A DNA stretch of 64,000 bases, from positions 62,684,646-62,748,645 of the forward strand of contig CM037585.1 of assembly GCA_021018995.1 (NCBI GenBank), given 5' to 3'. This stretch comes from Chloranthus sessilifolius (Eukaryota; Streptophyta; Magnoliopsida; Chloranthales; Chloranthaceae). The notes beneath the pieces were generated by a model. The model had not been told where the DNA came from. It saw only the letters and a program-made list of their open reading frames with translations, and did no database searches. Position 1 is the stretch's first letter. Each line of letters starts with the position of its first letter. This document shows positions 32,910 through 42,971 of the stretch, piece after piece. Position numbers and translations under genes: made by a program.

Positions 32910-35389
32910 TGTTAAGACATGAAAAGTATCACTTTTCACCCCTTAACTTAGCCTCTGTTAAACCCTTAGTCATCTAATAAATGTGTGTTAAGTCATTTCT
33001 GTAGGTAAAAAAATAGCAGCTGCAATAAGGCCTTAATCCTGCTAAGGAGCCCACTTTTTCCCCAGAAGTCTCCCAGAAGAATGGAAGACAGAGAGCTTGA
33101 CTACATGAAGGCAGAGCACAACAGCAGCAAAGAAAGAAATGAGCCTCGCGCGGCTGTCACAAGGTTCACATGACTCAAAAAGCCTGCCTCATGCAATCCT
33201 CACGAGTTTCCCATAACATCATACCAATTGTCCGCACCGTTCTCGCACAGTTTAGTGACAGAAGAGCTCCTACAGCATAGTTCGTGTAGCTCTCACGAAG
33301 CTCAAATATAAATGATCATGCAGTCTTGTGCAGCTCAAGAAAGCAGCTCTCAAACCTCGCACAGTTCACTCAGATCAGCTGAGGAGAGAGAGCTCCAGGT
33401 ATCTCACAGCAGCATTGTCACAGCGATGGTCATGGATGCAAAACTTCGAAAATCTCTACGCTTAAGAGACCAATGCACATCACGTCCTCACGAGGATCCT
33501 CGTGAAGGTCCATTGAGAAATAAACTGCTCGCATGATTCCCGCGCCATTCAGAAGGAAAGTACAATCCCACAAAGACCTGAGCAATCCAGTGAGGATTCA
33601 ATGCTCTATCGTGTGATTGCTTCAGTTGCAACTATGACTACCCCGCGACGGCTAAAATTTCAAGCTAATTCAATCTCGTGAACACCGTGCTACCATGCGA
33701 CAGTCTTGGAAACAAGTGCTACCTGGCGAGGCTCTGAACTCTAACTCTCCCTCACCTCTGCAGAGGACATTCTGAGAACTTCCAGCAATTAGGGCACACA
33801 TTCCAATGCTCTAAGTTCTGTGCACGCATCCCAAGGCATCCAAGGAACGGTATTAGGCCATGTGGCATCATTAAAATTAGGGTTTCCTAACCCTAATGCG
33901 CCGCCAAACTAACTGATATATAAACCTAAGCCTGGTTTAGGTTTAGGGACTCTGCCTAGAATAGAATTTTGTCTATCTTCTTCTTACAGTAGCTGTAGAT
34001 CTCTAGTAAGGTTTAGCTAGATTTCTTTTTACTTTTTCTTCTCTCCATAGTCCAGCATTTGCTGGCTATGCCTTTTTATGACTATTTGGAATAGATTAAT
34101 GGAGTTTTATGATAGGGTGTTTTACATTTATGGGATTTTTGTTTGTGAGTTGTTCTGTACAAGGCTGTTACCTTGAGATCCTTCATTGCTAGGACGTATT
34201 GCAAGCAATGGAGGACTGATTTTATGGTTTACTCAGATCTAAGTGACCTGTGTGTCTGGGCTAACATGCTGCCATACAGGCCTAGCCCCACCACAGGACC
34301 CACTAGATCTGAAGTCCCCATGGGAGCAATGAGCTTTTGTAGCCTTGTGAACATGGTGGTGGCAGCAATGTTTCTTGTTCTATCTTGAGCTTTGTGAGGA
34401 GGATAACCTCTGGGCTAGTCTGTGATTATTTAAGTGGACAGGTTATAGCCTTAGGGTGAAGACAACCCACAGACTCAAGACGGATTATTCTTCTCTACAC
34501 TTGTGCTTGTAGCCCTGTGAGAGATTGTGCTGAGACAAACTCCCCTGTATGTGTATTAACCCGCCATCAGATGGCAGATCTGGTTTGGTTATAGAGATTG
34601 TAGGCTTGCGACTGGATCACTGCAGTCTCTCTAAAGCAATGGATAGTTGGATCTAAGGCTACACTCAAACTCTTGCTGGTTCTATGTGTCTGGGCTAACA
34701 TGCTCCCATACAGGGCTAGCCCCACACAACACTTTAGAGGTTGAGGTTCCCTATGGATTCTTGTGCGTGTAGCCTGGATGAAGTAGTGCCCACAATGATA
34801 AACTTGTTCTGACCCATCTCTGGACTATGGTTCCCCAATTGGATAGTCTGTGACCATTTAAGTGGACAGGTAATAGCCATAAAGGGATTGGATCATGGCA
34901 CAGAGATGAGTTGGATTCTTTCTCCTCAGTGGTGATAATGTAGCCATTGGACAGGACTTCTATAGCAGCAGATCTGAATTTAAGTCATGAAACCCATCAG
35001 ATTTGAACCTAATAGCATACTTCTCACCCTTTTATATTTATTTTCTCACTCCATCTTCTTTCTTAACCCTTTCTATAGTTTAGACATTAGGATACCTTAG
35101 AATTTAGATTTTAGTGACCCTAAATCTCCTTCCATTTAGGATTGCCAGATTTGTAGTCAGATCTGGAGGGCCTACTATAGATGGCTCCCTTGGAGCTTAA
35201 GATCAACTTCCCTGTGGGACAAACTCTTATCAAAACTTGCTACAAGAGGCCCTATATCTTGCAGGATTGTGCATATTTTAGGCTTGCTGCTCTGTCATTT
35301 TCAATCCACCTTTCATTCATTTTTATTCACCCTATTCTTATCACTGCCCCCAATAAAGTTAGTAGCAAGCACTTAAAAATAGCCTAACA
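32910..35389 (+). repeat. 3' LTR of element C (2480 bp)
   Basis: Full copy of 17657-20147, ending CCTAACA. The CG array is more decayed here: for example the three CG-rich words at 17936-17953 read TCATGCAATCCTCACGAG at the matching place. TATA at 33917-33924; internal duplication boxes at 34411-34450 and 34841-34878. Confidence 0.93.
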
Positions 35390-35394
35390 ACTAT
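35390..35394. repeat. Target-site duplication of C, right (actat)
   Basis: Pairs with ACTAC at 17652-17656. Confidence 0.8.
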
Positions 35395-35412
35395 CCTGCC
35401 ACACCCCCAAAC

Positions 35413-36422
35413 CTAAGGTAAATAGTGTCCTCACTGTTTCATGCAAAATGTAGAGGGGCAGCAGGGTGCAGGATAGACACACACTAAACTAGAGCAGAAA
35501 ATAAAGAGAAAAATGAACTAAAACAATGCAGAAAAGTAAACTATGAAGGAGAAAAAGAGAAGAGATAGAAGATGACTACTAAGAAAATAAAATAGTTACA
35601 CAAACTCCTAAAAACAACAACTATATGTTGCAGAAGTGACGGTAAAAAAAAAATAGCATGTATATAAAAACATAAACTAAACTAAACATTTAAAATCCTA
35701 AACACAATTTAGAACATGATCTAAGTATGAATCAAAATAGATGACACAGAATTTTGAAAATTAAAAGCACACATTGTAAAGCAGGATTCATACAAAAATC
35801 AGATCGTACTACACTATATAGACAAAATTTTCAAACACTACAAAGAACTATGTTACATATGGTACACAGTGTTGGAGCAACAATCAGTGGAAGAACTTGA
35901 AAGTAAATGATTTTAGAGGGCTCAACTGAATTTCCAACATAGATTTATAACCTCTGATCATTAACCCTCATGCCTCTTCCTACATTAAGACTCATGATCT
36001 CAACAGTCCAGATGGGGGTATATAAATGACCAAAAATTAAGACAACTCATCTGGAACTCAGCTAAACCGGAAAGAACTATAATTCAGAAGGTAAAAGGCC
36101 ATACCTTTGCAAATGCAGAGGCATCAAACCTCAGTCCTCCAGCCCAGAAATTGCAGTTGCTTGAGAGATATAGGGAGTAACTCTAGCTCCACATTCGGTA
36201 GAGAGGCAATCACAGGCAACAAAGGTGCCTAAAATGGCTGAGGGCAGTTGTCCAAGTGAAGTGGTGCACACACCCCACTGAGAAGTCTAAAATGAGTACT
36301 TTTCAGCACATAGGTGGGGGCCTCCTCAGTCCATACTTCAAAAATTTTAGCAAATACCTCAGCCCAAGTCCAGCAGGTTGAGCAAGGTCTCATCCACTAT
36401 TTCACCAATGACTGCAACTGTT
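35413..36422 (-). pseudogene. B internal sequence with remnant of pol C-terminus
   Basis: Around 35940-36030 the minus strand shows patches similar to the last part of pol in A (8440-8520), including a CCATCTGGA-type word and GATCATGAGTC-like remnants, but no open frame. The rest is AT-rich and unassigned. Confidence 0.35.
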
Positions 36423-36537
36423 TAACAAATTTCATTTCCTTCATCATATCCTTCCCCTTATAAGAAGGAGAAGGATCTTTAAAAATTTGAGAAAATGGCA
36501 AATGAGGTACTGCTGGTCCTCATCTGCTGACACATCA
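36423..36537 (-). pseudogene. gag remnant of B
   Basis: The stretch up to 36530 matches the gag C-terminal region of A near 12070-12185: words such as CATTTTCTC, TCAAATTTTT and AGGACCAGCAGTACCTCATT on the minus strand correspond. About 110 bp survive. Confidence 0.5.
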
Positions 36538-36632
36538 TTTTTTTTTTTAGTATTTTTTATTTTTTTTTATTTTTTATTTTTTTATTATTTATTATTTTTT
36601 TATTATTTATTTTTTTATTTTTGATTACAGCT
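36538..36632. repeat. T/A low-complexity run in B
   Basis: Runs of T with single A interruptions, about 95 bp, in the former gag/leader border of B. Confidence 0.8.
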
Positions 36633-36790
36633 GTACTTATTCAAACATTACAAAGACACAAAAATTCTAAAATAGAAAATGAATAAAAACTTTGAAAATC
36701 ACACAAAAACTAAAGCCGACATTGTATTCAAACATTACATCTATAAAGAATATACCTCAACAAAAACACAGATTACTATACTAGATCAAA

Positions 36791-36810
36791 ACTCTCCGGT
36801 AACGGCGCCA
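36791..36810 (-). other. Primer-binding site of B (tRNA-Asp type)
   Basis: Minus strand TGGCGCCGTTACCGGAGAGT, six bases after the LTR end. Confidence 0.82.
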
Positions 36811-36816
36811 AAAACT

Positions 36817-39800
36817 TGTTCGAGTTTTTTCAAATGCTTGCTGCTAACTTTATTTGAAAATAGTGATAAGAATGTGTTAGTAAAAATAATTCAAAGGTGG
36901 ATTGAAAAACACAAAACAACAAGTCTAAAAAATACAGTCCTGCAAGATACAGGGTCCATTGTAGCAAGTTTTGATAAGTAAGAGTTTGTCCCACAGGGAG
37001 TACCGATCTGAACCACAAGCGCATACAGTAATCTCCAGATATGAATACAAATCTGGCAGTCCTAAAGGAAGGGTGTTTAGGTGTCACTAAGCTATATTAA
37101 AAACATAAATGTAGAAATAAAACTACAGCTAAAGAGAGGGGTGAAGAAGGATGATGACATGTGTAATAAAATAAAGAAAAATATGGATAAGTAAACAGCT
37201 AGGGAGAAATCAGTAATATAACTTAGAGTTAGTCTGTCTCTGCAGTAGTCCTTGCTGAGATGCTATTAATAGCCTCAATAAGGTATAAGCTTCCAGTTTA
37301 ACCAATGCCATTTGGGGCGCTCTTAGAGCTATACTCTATCCACTATAATGGTCACAGGGCATTCGATAGAGTCTGTCAAATCCCATTAGTTAAATAAGAA
37401 ATTCGCTAGTCTAATCCAGAAGAGTAGATTGATCATTTCCCCAGCCACTGGACCAGCTCTAGCCATGAATACTATTGCAGTACTATATAATGCCAGTGCT
37501 ACAAGCTCCCTAGATCTGCCCACAGACCTGACTGACATCCGTAGGTATTCCAACCCACAAGATCCTAACTGTTTTGCTAAGGCTTATTGCTCACTAGTGC
37601 CCGCAAAAAGGACCATGCAATAGGTTGAATAAGGCCTTTAGCTCAGCTGGTCATTGCTACAAATAGCTTGCAATGACTCAACCTCAAGCTGTAATTACTA
37701 CAAGAGATCTGATATCGATTAGGTAGAACAGAGGGGAGCCAGTTACTGTACAAACCTCCTCACAAGGCTCTAGAAGCTCATGTGTAGGGGAGAAGAATCC
37801 ATCTCAAACAATTGAATGGACACAACCTTAGGGCTATATTTTGTCCACTCGAATAGTCAGAGGGTATCCCATTGGTCTGTCCATCCCACAAAGGCCTGAG
37901 AAAGAATATGAAAATTGCTACAACCATCATGGTCCACAGGCCTCCGAGCTCCCTGGATCTCTCTACAGATCCAACATTGCTTTCTATGTGTCTATCAAAC
38001 CAAGGGAAATCAGATGGCAAACAATAGATCTACTAGAAATTGAATGGGCTAGTCCCAAATACATGGATCCTATAGGCATTTAAAGAAGCCATAAGATCTA
38101 TAGATTTGATTAAGCATTAAAACAGTAGCTCATTAAAAAAAAGTAAAACTTAAAATGAGCTGTCTCCTAGCTGCTACCTATACACAACTACTCATCCAAA
38201 ATCTCAATGTTTACAAAACCTATTACAAAACCAAAATAAAACTAGCTATTACATATAACTTAGCCCAACATTACTGCTTTGCTAAGGAATAAGAAAATGG
38301 AAAAAGAAAATGGAAAAGGAAACTAAACCCTAAATGAGCACAGGAAACCCTGGCTCCGATCTCAGGCTATTCCTGGATTTAAAACCCTAAGTGACCCAGG
38401 TTAATCCTGGCTCCCTAGATGAACACAGGCTATCCCTGGTTAGTTTACAAATGTAGATAACAATCCTTTATATAAGCAACCATCAAAATCCTAATATGCA
38501 TTAGCCAATCAGATTTAAGAAGGTTTGGAGTTGATTTCGTGGCCCATCTGTGGCCCTTGGATTCTTTGAGAAGTGTGGGACATTGGAATGCGTGCCCTAG
38601 AAGGTGTGAAATATCCAAAATATCCTTGGGTGCTGAAATAGGCTGCTGGAATTCGTGCCTCGCGTAGATGACAGCTTTAGGTATGCATCTCGCTTAAATC
38701 TCACTTAGTTGAAGCTTCAGAAGTTAGATCTCGGTGAGCTGAAATACTTCAGAAGTTAAATCTCACTGAGTTCTCACTGAGTTGAAGCTTTAGAAATTAA
38801 ATCTCGCTGAGTTGCAATACTTCAGAAGTTAAATCTCGCTGAGTTCTCGCTGAGTTGAAGCTTCAGAAATTAAATCTCGCAGAGTTGCAATACAGCAGGA
38901 GCTTAAATCTCGCTGAATTGAAATACAACATATTTCAGTAACTTAAATCTCGCTGGGCTGAAATACAACATTTTTCACCACTGCATTTGTTCGACAGAAT
39001 GCCTCAACAGCAGAACAACTCAAATGCCTATATTTTTCAGCTCTACACCACTCACCTTCAAGTCTGCAGCCCGTGGGGGTTTAGTTTATGTACTCGAGAG
39101 GTGCACCACAGCTGCTCGAGTGCACACAACAGCTGTTCGACAAAATGCTTTCAGCCTATATGCTGCTCCAATGTGCTAAATCTGCAGGTTTTCAGCTCAT
39201 GTTCTTCAATGCAGCTTCTTTGTGGACTGAATGTAGGCTGTAGTGCAGCTGCTATCATGTGCCTGAAATATATATAACAATCCAATTGGATGGTGTAGCA
39301 GCACATAAAGTTCATTTTGAAAGTGCTCAAGTGTTGTCAGCTTCAAGTATAGGCTGCTACCATGGCAGCAATGCTGCTCTAGCTATGTGGCTTTAAATTC
39401 TCATCATTACAACTTTGGACTTCAGCTAGTGCAGCAGCAAGAGTGTGCACAATATTGGTGTGCGGCTTTACTAGATAGTGCCACAGCTTTGCAGCTCAAG
39501 AGGATGAAGGCTTTAGCATGGGCAGCCTGCTAGGATCCCCATTGCACAGCTCCAAAAACAGCTCGCGAGGGTCAAAATATATGGAGCTTCAGAACTGCTC
39601 GCGAGGCTGGGCACTCTATGGACTTCAACCAGCTCGTGCGGTTCCAAGGTTGAGCTAAGAGTACAGGCTTGCGAGGATAGAAAATTTGGGGCTTTAGAAT
39701 TCCCAGCTAGCGAGGTTCCATTACAGTCACTCCAGCTCGCTAAGATAAAGACTCCCACAGCTTTTAGGCTGCTCTCAGGGCTTTCTTGGGTCGCACAGAT

Positions 39801-40151
39801 CAAATTGTTGCACTACATCTTCAATTTCCAGTAGCTTGGAAAGATTATTTTTGCCAACCCTCCTCGCTACTTGGGTTTCACATCATACCCTCAACAGGCC
39901 TTCTAGGGCCTCGAAGCATGACAAAATTATCCCAATGGTGTGAACCACCGTGGTGCATTCTCAATAAATTCTTCAGTTCTACAACCTAGCATAAAAATCT
40001 TCCTTCTTGGCTTGAAATAGAATGGATTGTATCATTAAGCTCTTATTTCCTGTTATTACAAATCTCACTAAAAACACATTATTTTATGTGCTCAAAGGTC
40101 CATCAAAGGCTAGGTTAAGGGGTGAAAAGTGATACTTTTCAGAGCTTAACA
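36817..40151 (-). repeat. 5' LTR of element B (3335 bp)
   Basis: Minus strand TGTTAAGCTCTG...CGAACA. Both ends resemble A and C but the body is longer and diverged. TATA box TATATAAA at plus 38467-38474. The GTGACC/AAGTGGAC box occurs twice (37333 and 37832), as in the other LTRs. Much of 38960-39780 is CAG/CTG-rich sequence with no assigned role, plus CTCGCGAG words at 39560-39760. Confidence 0.85.
38690..38957. promoter_or_regulatory. Phased TCGCTGA array in B LTR
   Basis: Copies of TCGCTGA or one-base variants start at 38690, 38701, 38731, 38763, 38774, 38804, 38836, 38847, 38877, 38910 and 38950. Steps are 11, 30, 32, 11, 30, 32, 11, 30, 33 and 40. A 73-bp higher unit (11+30+32) is evident, with AGAAGTTAAATC and GTTGAAGCTTCAG between. 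It lies upstream (minus strand) of the LTR TATA box. Confidence 0.7.
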
Positions 40152-40770
40152 CAGACCGACCCAGAGATTTCTCATCATACCCTGCTCGCAAGAGGAGGGC
40201 TTTATGAGATCAATAAAGAAAAAGTAAACACTGAGGACAACATAAGTGCAAAAGTTTTAGCTCTTGAGCAAAAAATTTCCGCACTCAAATATTCCAACCC
40301 AAACACTGAGGAGAGGCCTATAATAAACCCTCAAATTTTCCAGACTCACACATATAGAGAGAACCTTGCTGCACCACAATATCAGAAATTGGTGGAAACA
40401 TAGCAAGCAATGGCCTTCTAGAGGGGAGACTATAGGAACACATACACCCCAGCTGCCCCAATTTCTCTAGACCCAAGTTTTCCACTAGAGACCCCAATTA
40501 TAGGCAACACAACCCCAAATTGGACCACAGAGCAATATGCCAAATGCTATGATTGTCCAAATCCTTTAGGATTTGCAACAACAGTCGCACTAGCATTCAA
40601 GAGATTTGCACCAACTTCTCAATTCTCTCAGACCCTTCATTCACATACATAGTTCATAACGAAGCTGGAAAGCCAAATTGATCAACTAGCTTCCCAAGTG
40701 GTAAAGAGAGAGAATGGCCAATTACCTACACAGCCAGTAAGCAATCCTAGAGGAGAAGCTTTCTTGGGGG
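40152..40770 (+). pseudogene. gag C-terminal remnant of D
   Basis: One frame with several stops. The end reads KLESQIDQLASQVVKRENGQ then LPTQPVSNPRGE, clearly homologous to EEQLGQIVNALAKREEGR and LPSQPIANLKGQ in C's gag. A YAKCYDCPNPLG-like stretch near 40540 may be a decayed knuckle. The upstream edge is the insertion of B. Confidence 0.65.
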
Positions 40771-41380
40771 AGACAACTGCTCCCCAAAATCCAATTTACC
40801 CTCATGGATCGTCGCGCTATCAACTCATCCTTAGCATCATGTGTAAATTATGTAAATTATTTTATTTTTATTTTTATCATGTTTTTAGGTATTATAATAC
40901 GACCTGTTTCACTTAACGATAGATCATAATTTGTACCTACTGTATAATATAAGTGGTCAATCGTATGGATTTACGATTATTTGTAGTTTAAAATGCAGTG
41001 ATTGTGATTTTTTTCTAATAACCCAGAATCCACTTATGACTCTAGGTTAAAATTGAGTAATGACCGGCTTAGCAAGTTATCACTAAAGACAAGGCCTACA
41101 TATTCGTGAAAAGAATATGTCGACCCCATTTTCAAAAACCTTCCAAATTCTCCTTCGACCTTCCCTCTCTTTTTCAAATCATTCGTAAGCATAATCGTTC
41201 TTCCACCTAATCTAACCATTTATCTTCTTACAACCCCTTATTCCCACGGTTTAAATTTGAAGATCCTTACGCAAGATCTATTTTACCATTACAAATTAGG
41301 GTTTCAATCTTTAAAAAGGTAAGGGATGATTTCAATCGTTAAATGAAAGTATTTCTGCAAGAGATTTATGGACTTTAAAC
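40771..41380 (+). promoter_or_regulatory. D spacer upstream of ORF3 with TACGATT motifs
   Basis: Should contain pol but does not. TACGAC, TAACGAT, AATCGTA and TTACGATT occur at 40898, 40914, 40959 and 40971. The same TACGATT/AATCGT word is repeated in D's own LTR (48915-49110). A CT-rich leader with TTAGGGTTTC at 41297 precedes ORF3. I read this as the ORF3 promoter of D, on the pattern of A and C. Confidence 0.4.
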
Positions 41381-42971
41381 TTGATTAATAATGTCGATTT
41401 TAATCTTTACAGAAAAATGAGTGGAGAAATGACAAACGAAATGAGCAAAAGACAGAGAAAAGAAGAGGAAGGAGATGAAGGTAATAGCTCCGATAATATC
41501 CCAATTATTCAATATATTATACGGTCTACTGCCTTAAAGGCTAAATCAAAGGCAACAGATCGTCCTCAAAAGAAGACTAAGTCTTTAGGGGTGGTTATTC
41601 GAGACGGCCCCTCAGACACAACTGAGAAAAATCCTTTGTCTGCCTCAAAAAAGGGACCCAAAGCAAACAAAGGCAAGAACCCAGCATCCTCTGTATCAAT
41701 AGTAGACAAACTCCCCACTACAACAAAGCATCATAATGTGGGAGCTGAGGTTACAGTGGATGTGAAAGCCTTGGAGAAACTGGAGATGGGTGGGGAAGCA
41801 ATGAAATATTTTAAGGATGTCAGACTCAATTATTTTCTAGAGCCAAGAGTCACACCAGTCTATCCTAGACTGGTGAGACTCTTTTATAAAAATATGACCA
41901 AAAATACTATTGGGACATCCTTAATTATCTCCACCAGTATAGATGGCCTCCCTATAGAAATAACAAAAGAGATGATTGCCCGAGTAATGAATGCTCCTTT
42001 AGAAATACCACCAGTATCACGTGATAACCCAGAGGCCAATCTATTGAGAATGCCACCCGAGACCCTCCCCTGTTTCACTTATATGGCAATAGAATTGTTA
42101 CGAAAACCCCGACAGAATAAGTCCTTTTTCCTTAGAAAAGATTTAGAAGCGAGGAATTTGTCCCTTCACTTCTTTGATGTGTTGATACATAAGACCATTC
42201 ACCCCACCGGACGTGGAACTCAAAGAAGAACACTCTTTGCCAAAGCACTGTACCTTATGGCAAATCACTATTGGTTTAATGTACCCTCATATCTTCTTGA
42301 AGTCATCATGACCGTAAGGGACAAATTAGGTCAAGAAAAATACCAAACGAAGAAGTTGGCCTTGCCATTTGGAGGTCTTATAACCAACCTACTGATGAAC
42401 GTGGGATACATTATCAGCGCCACTGTTACCAAGACCAGAGGAAGGCTTAACAGTCCAGTCTTATAGGAGAGCTTTAAATGTTGCAAATAAAAAGAAAATA
42501 TCACTAGTCTCTCGAACCAAACAAACACCCTCTGTCCCAATAGACATATCAATTTCCAAAGAAAAGAAGAAAATGTCATAGAGCAGACAGTTGAAACAGT
42601 GGCAGTGGAAGAAGGTGAGATTGTAACTACTCCACCGCTTGAAAAAGAAAGGAGCAGTTCTCCGATTCAAGAAAGAGTATCCATGGACAGAATACCAATC
42701 ACAGACCAAGCTAGTCTGTATGACCCCACTTTGGACTCTCCAACAGGGCCTGTTTTGCCACTTTAAAAGAGGCAACAACATTGCCTGGTACTTCTGGAGC
42801 AGAGCCTCAGAGAGAAGAACAACTTGTTGAGATGATTAACTCTAACTAAGACAGAGCAGGTAGAATCTGTTATTCTACCAACAATCTCTGAAGTTGCAGG
42901 AACCAAGCCAGTAAACCCTGATACTACACAAGAAGAAGCAATTCTGACACCAGAAGACATACATACAGTTC
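41381..42971 (+). pseudogene. ORF3 of D, N-terminal part (split by LTR insertion)
   Basis: The open stretch to 42466 (361 residues from the first ATG; MSGEMTNEM at 41417 may be the true start) has an acidic/basic N-terminus, KKTKSLGVVIRDGPSD, then the plant-transposon-protein domain: YPRLVRLFYKNM, ITKEMIARVMNAP, FFDVLIHKTIHPTGRGTQRR and KALYLMANHYWFNVPSYLLE. This matches ORF3 of A and C at YPRLV..FY and the later helical parts. After 42466 another frame continues with EEGEIVTTPPLEKE, up to the solo LTR at 42972. It is the best preserved N-terminal half of the three ORF3 copies. Confidence 0.8.
42967..42971. repeat. Target-site duplication of E, left (agttc)
   Basis: AGTTC here and at 45517-45521. 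Confidence 0.88.

Larger units (their letters stand above)
17657..35389 (+). mobile_element. Athila-like LTR retrotransposon, copy C (17.7 kb, both LTRs)
   Basis: The most complete element: 5' LTR, primer site, gag-pro-pol in one frame, CG array, ORF3, ORF4, internal and terminal polypurine tracts, 3' LTR. At 17.7 kb it exceeds the usual Athila size, mainly through ORF3, ORF4 and the long 3' non-coding part. It inserted in opposite orientation into element B, exactly in the loop of B's TGGCAG/CTGCCA hairpin. Its ORFs carry a dozen stops in gag-pol, a one-base deletion near 25618 and several lesions in ORF3, so it is not autonomous now. Confidence 0.93.
35390..40151 (-). mobile_element. Element B, right part: pol-deficient Athila-like derivative
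   Basis: Reading on the minus strand: LTR 36817-40151, primer site, 1.4 kb of internal sequence, then the internal polypurine tract (35395-35412) that is split from its left half by C. Protease, RT and integrase core are missing, and no ORF3 or ORF4 is seen. B is therefore a deletion derivative that would depend on another element. It lies in D; CAGAC at 40152-40156 should be one half of its target duplication. Confidence 0.82.
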
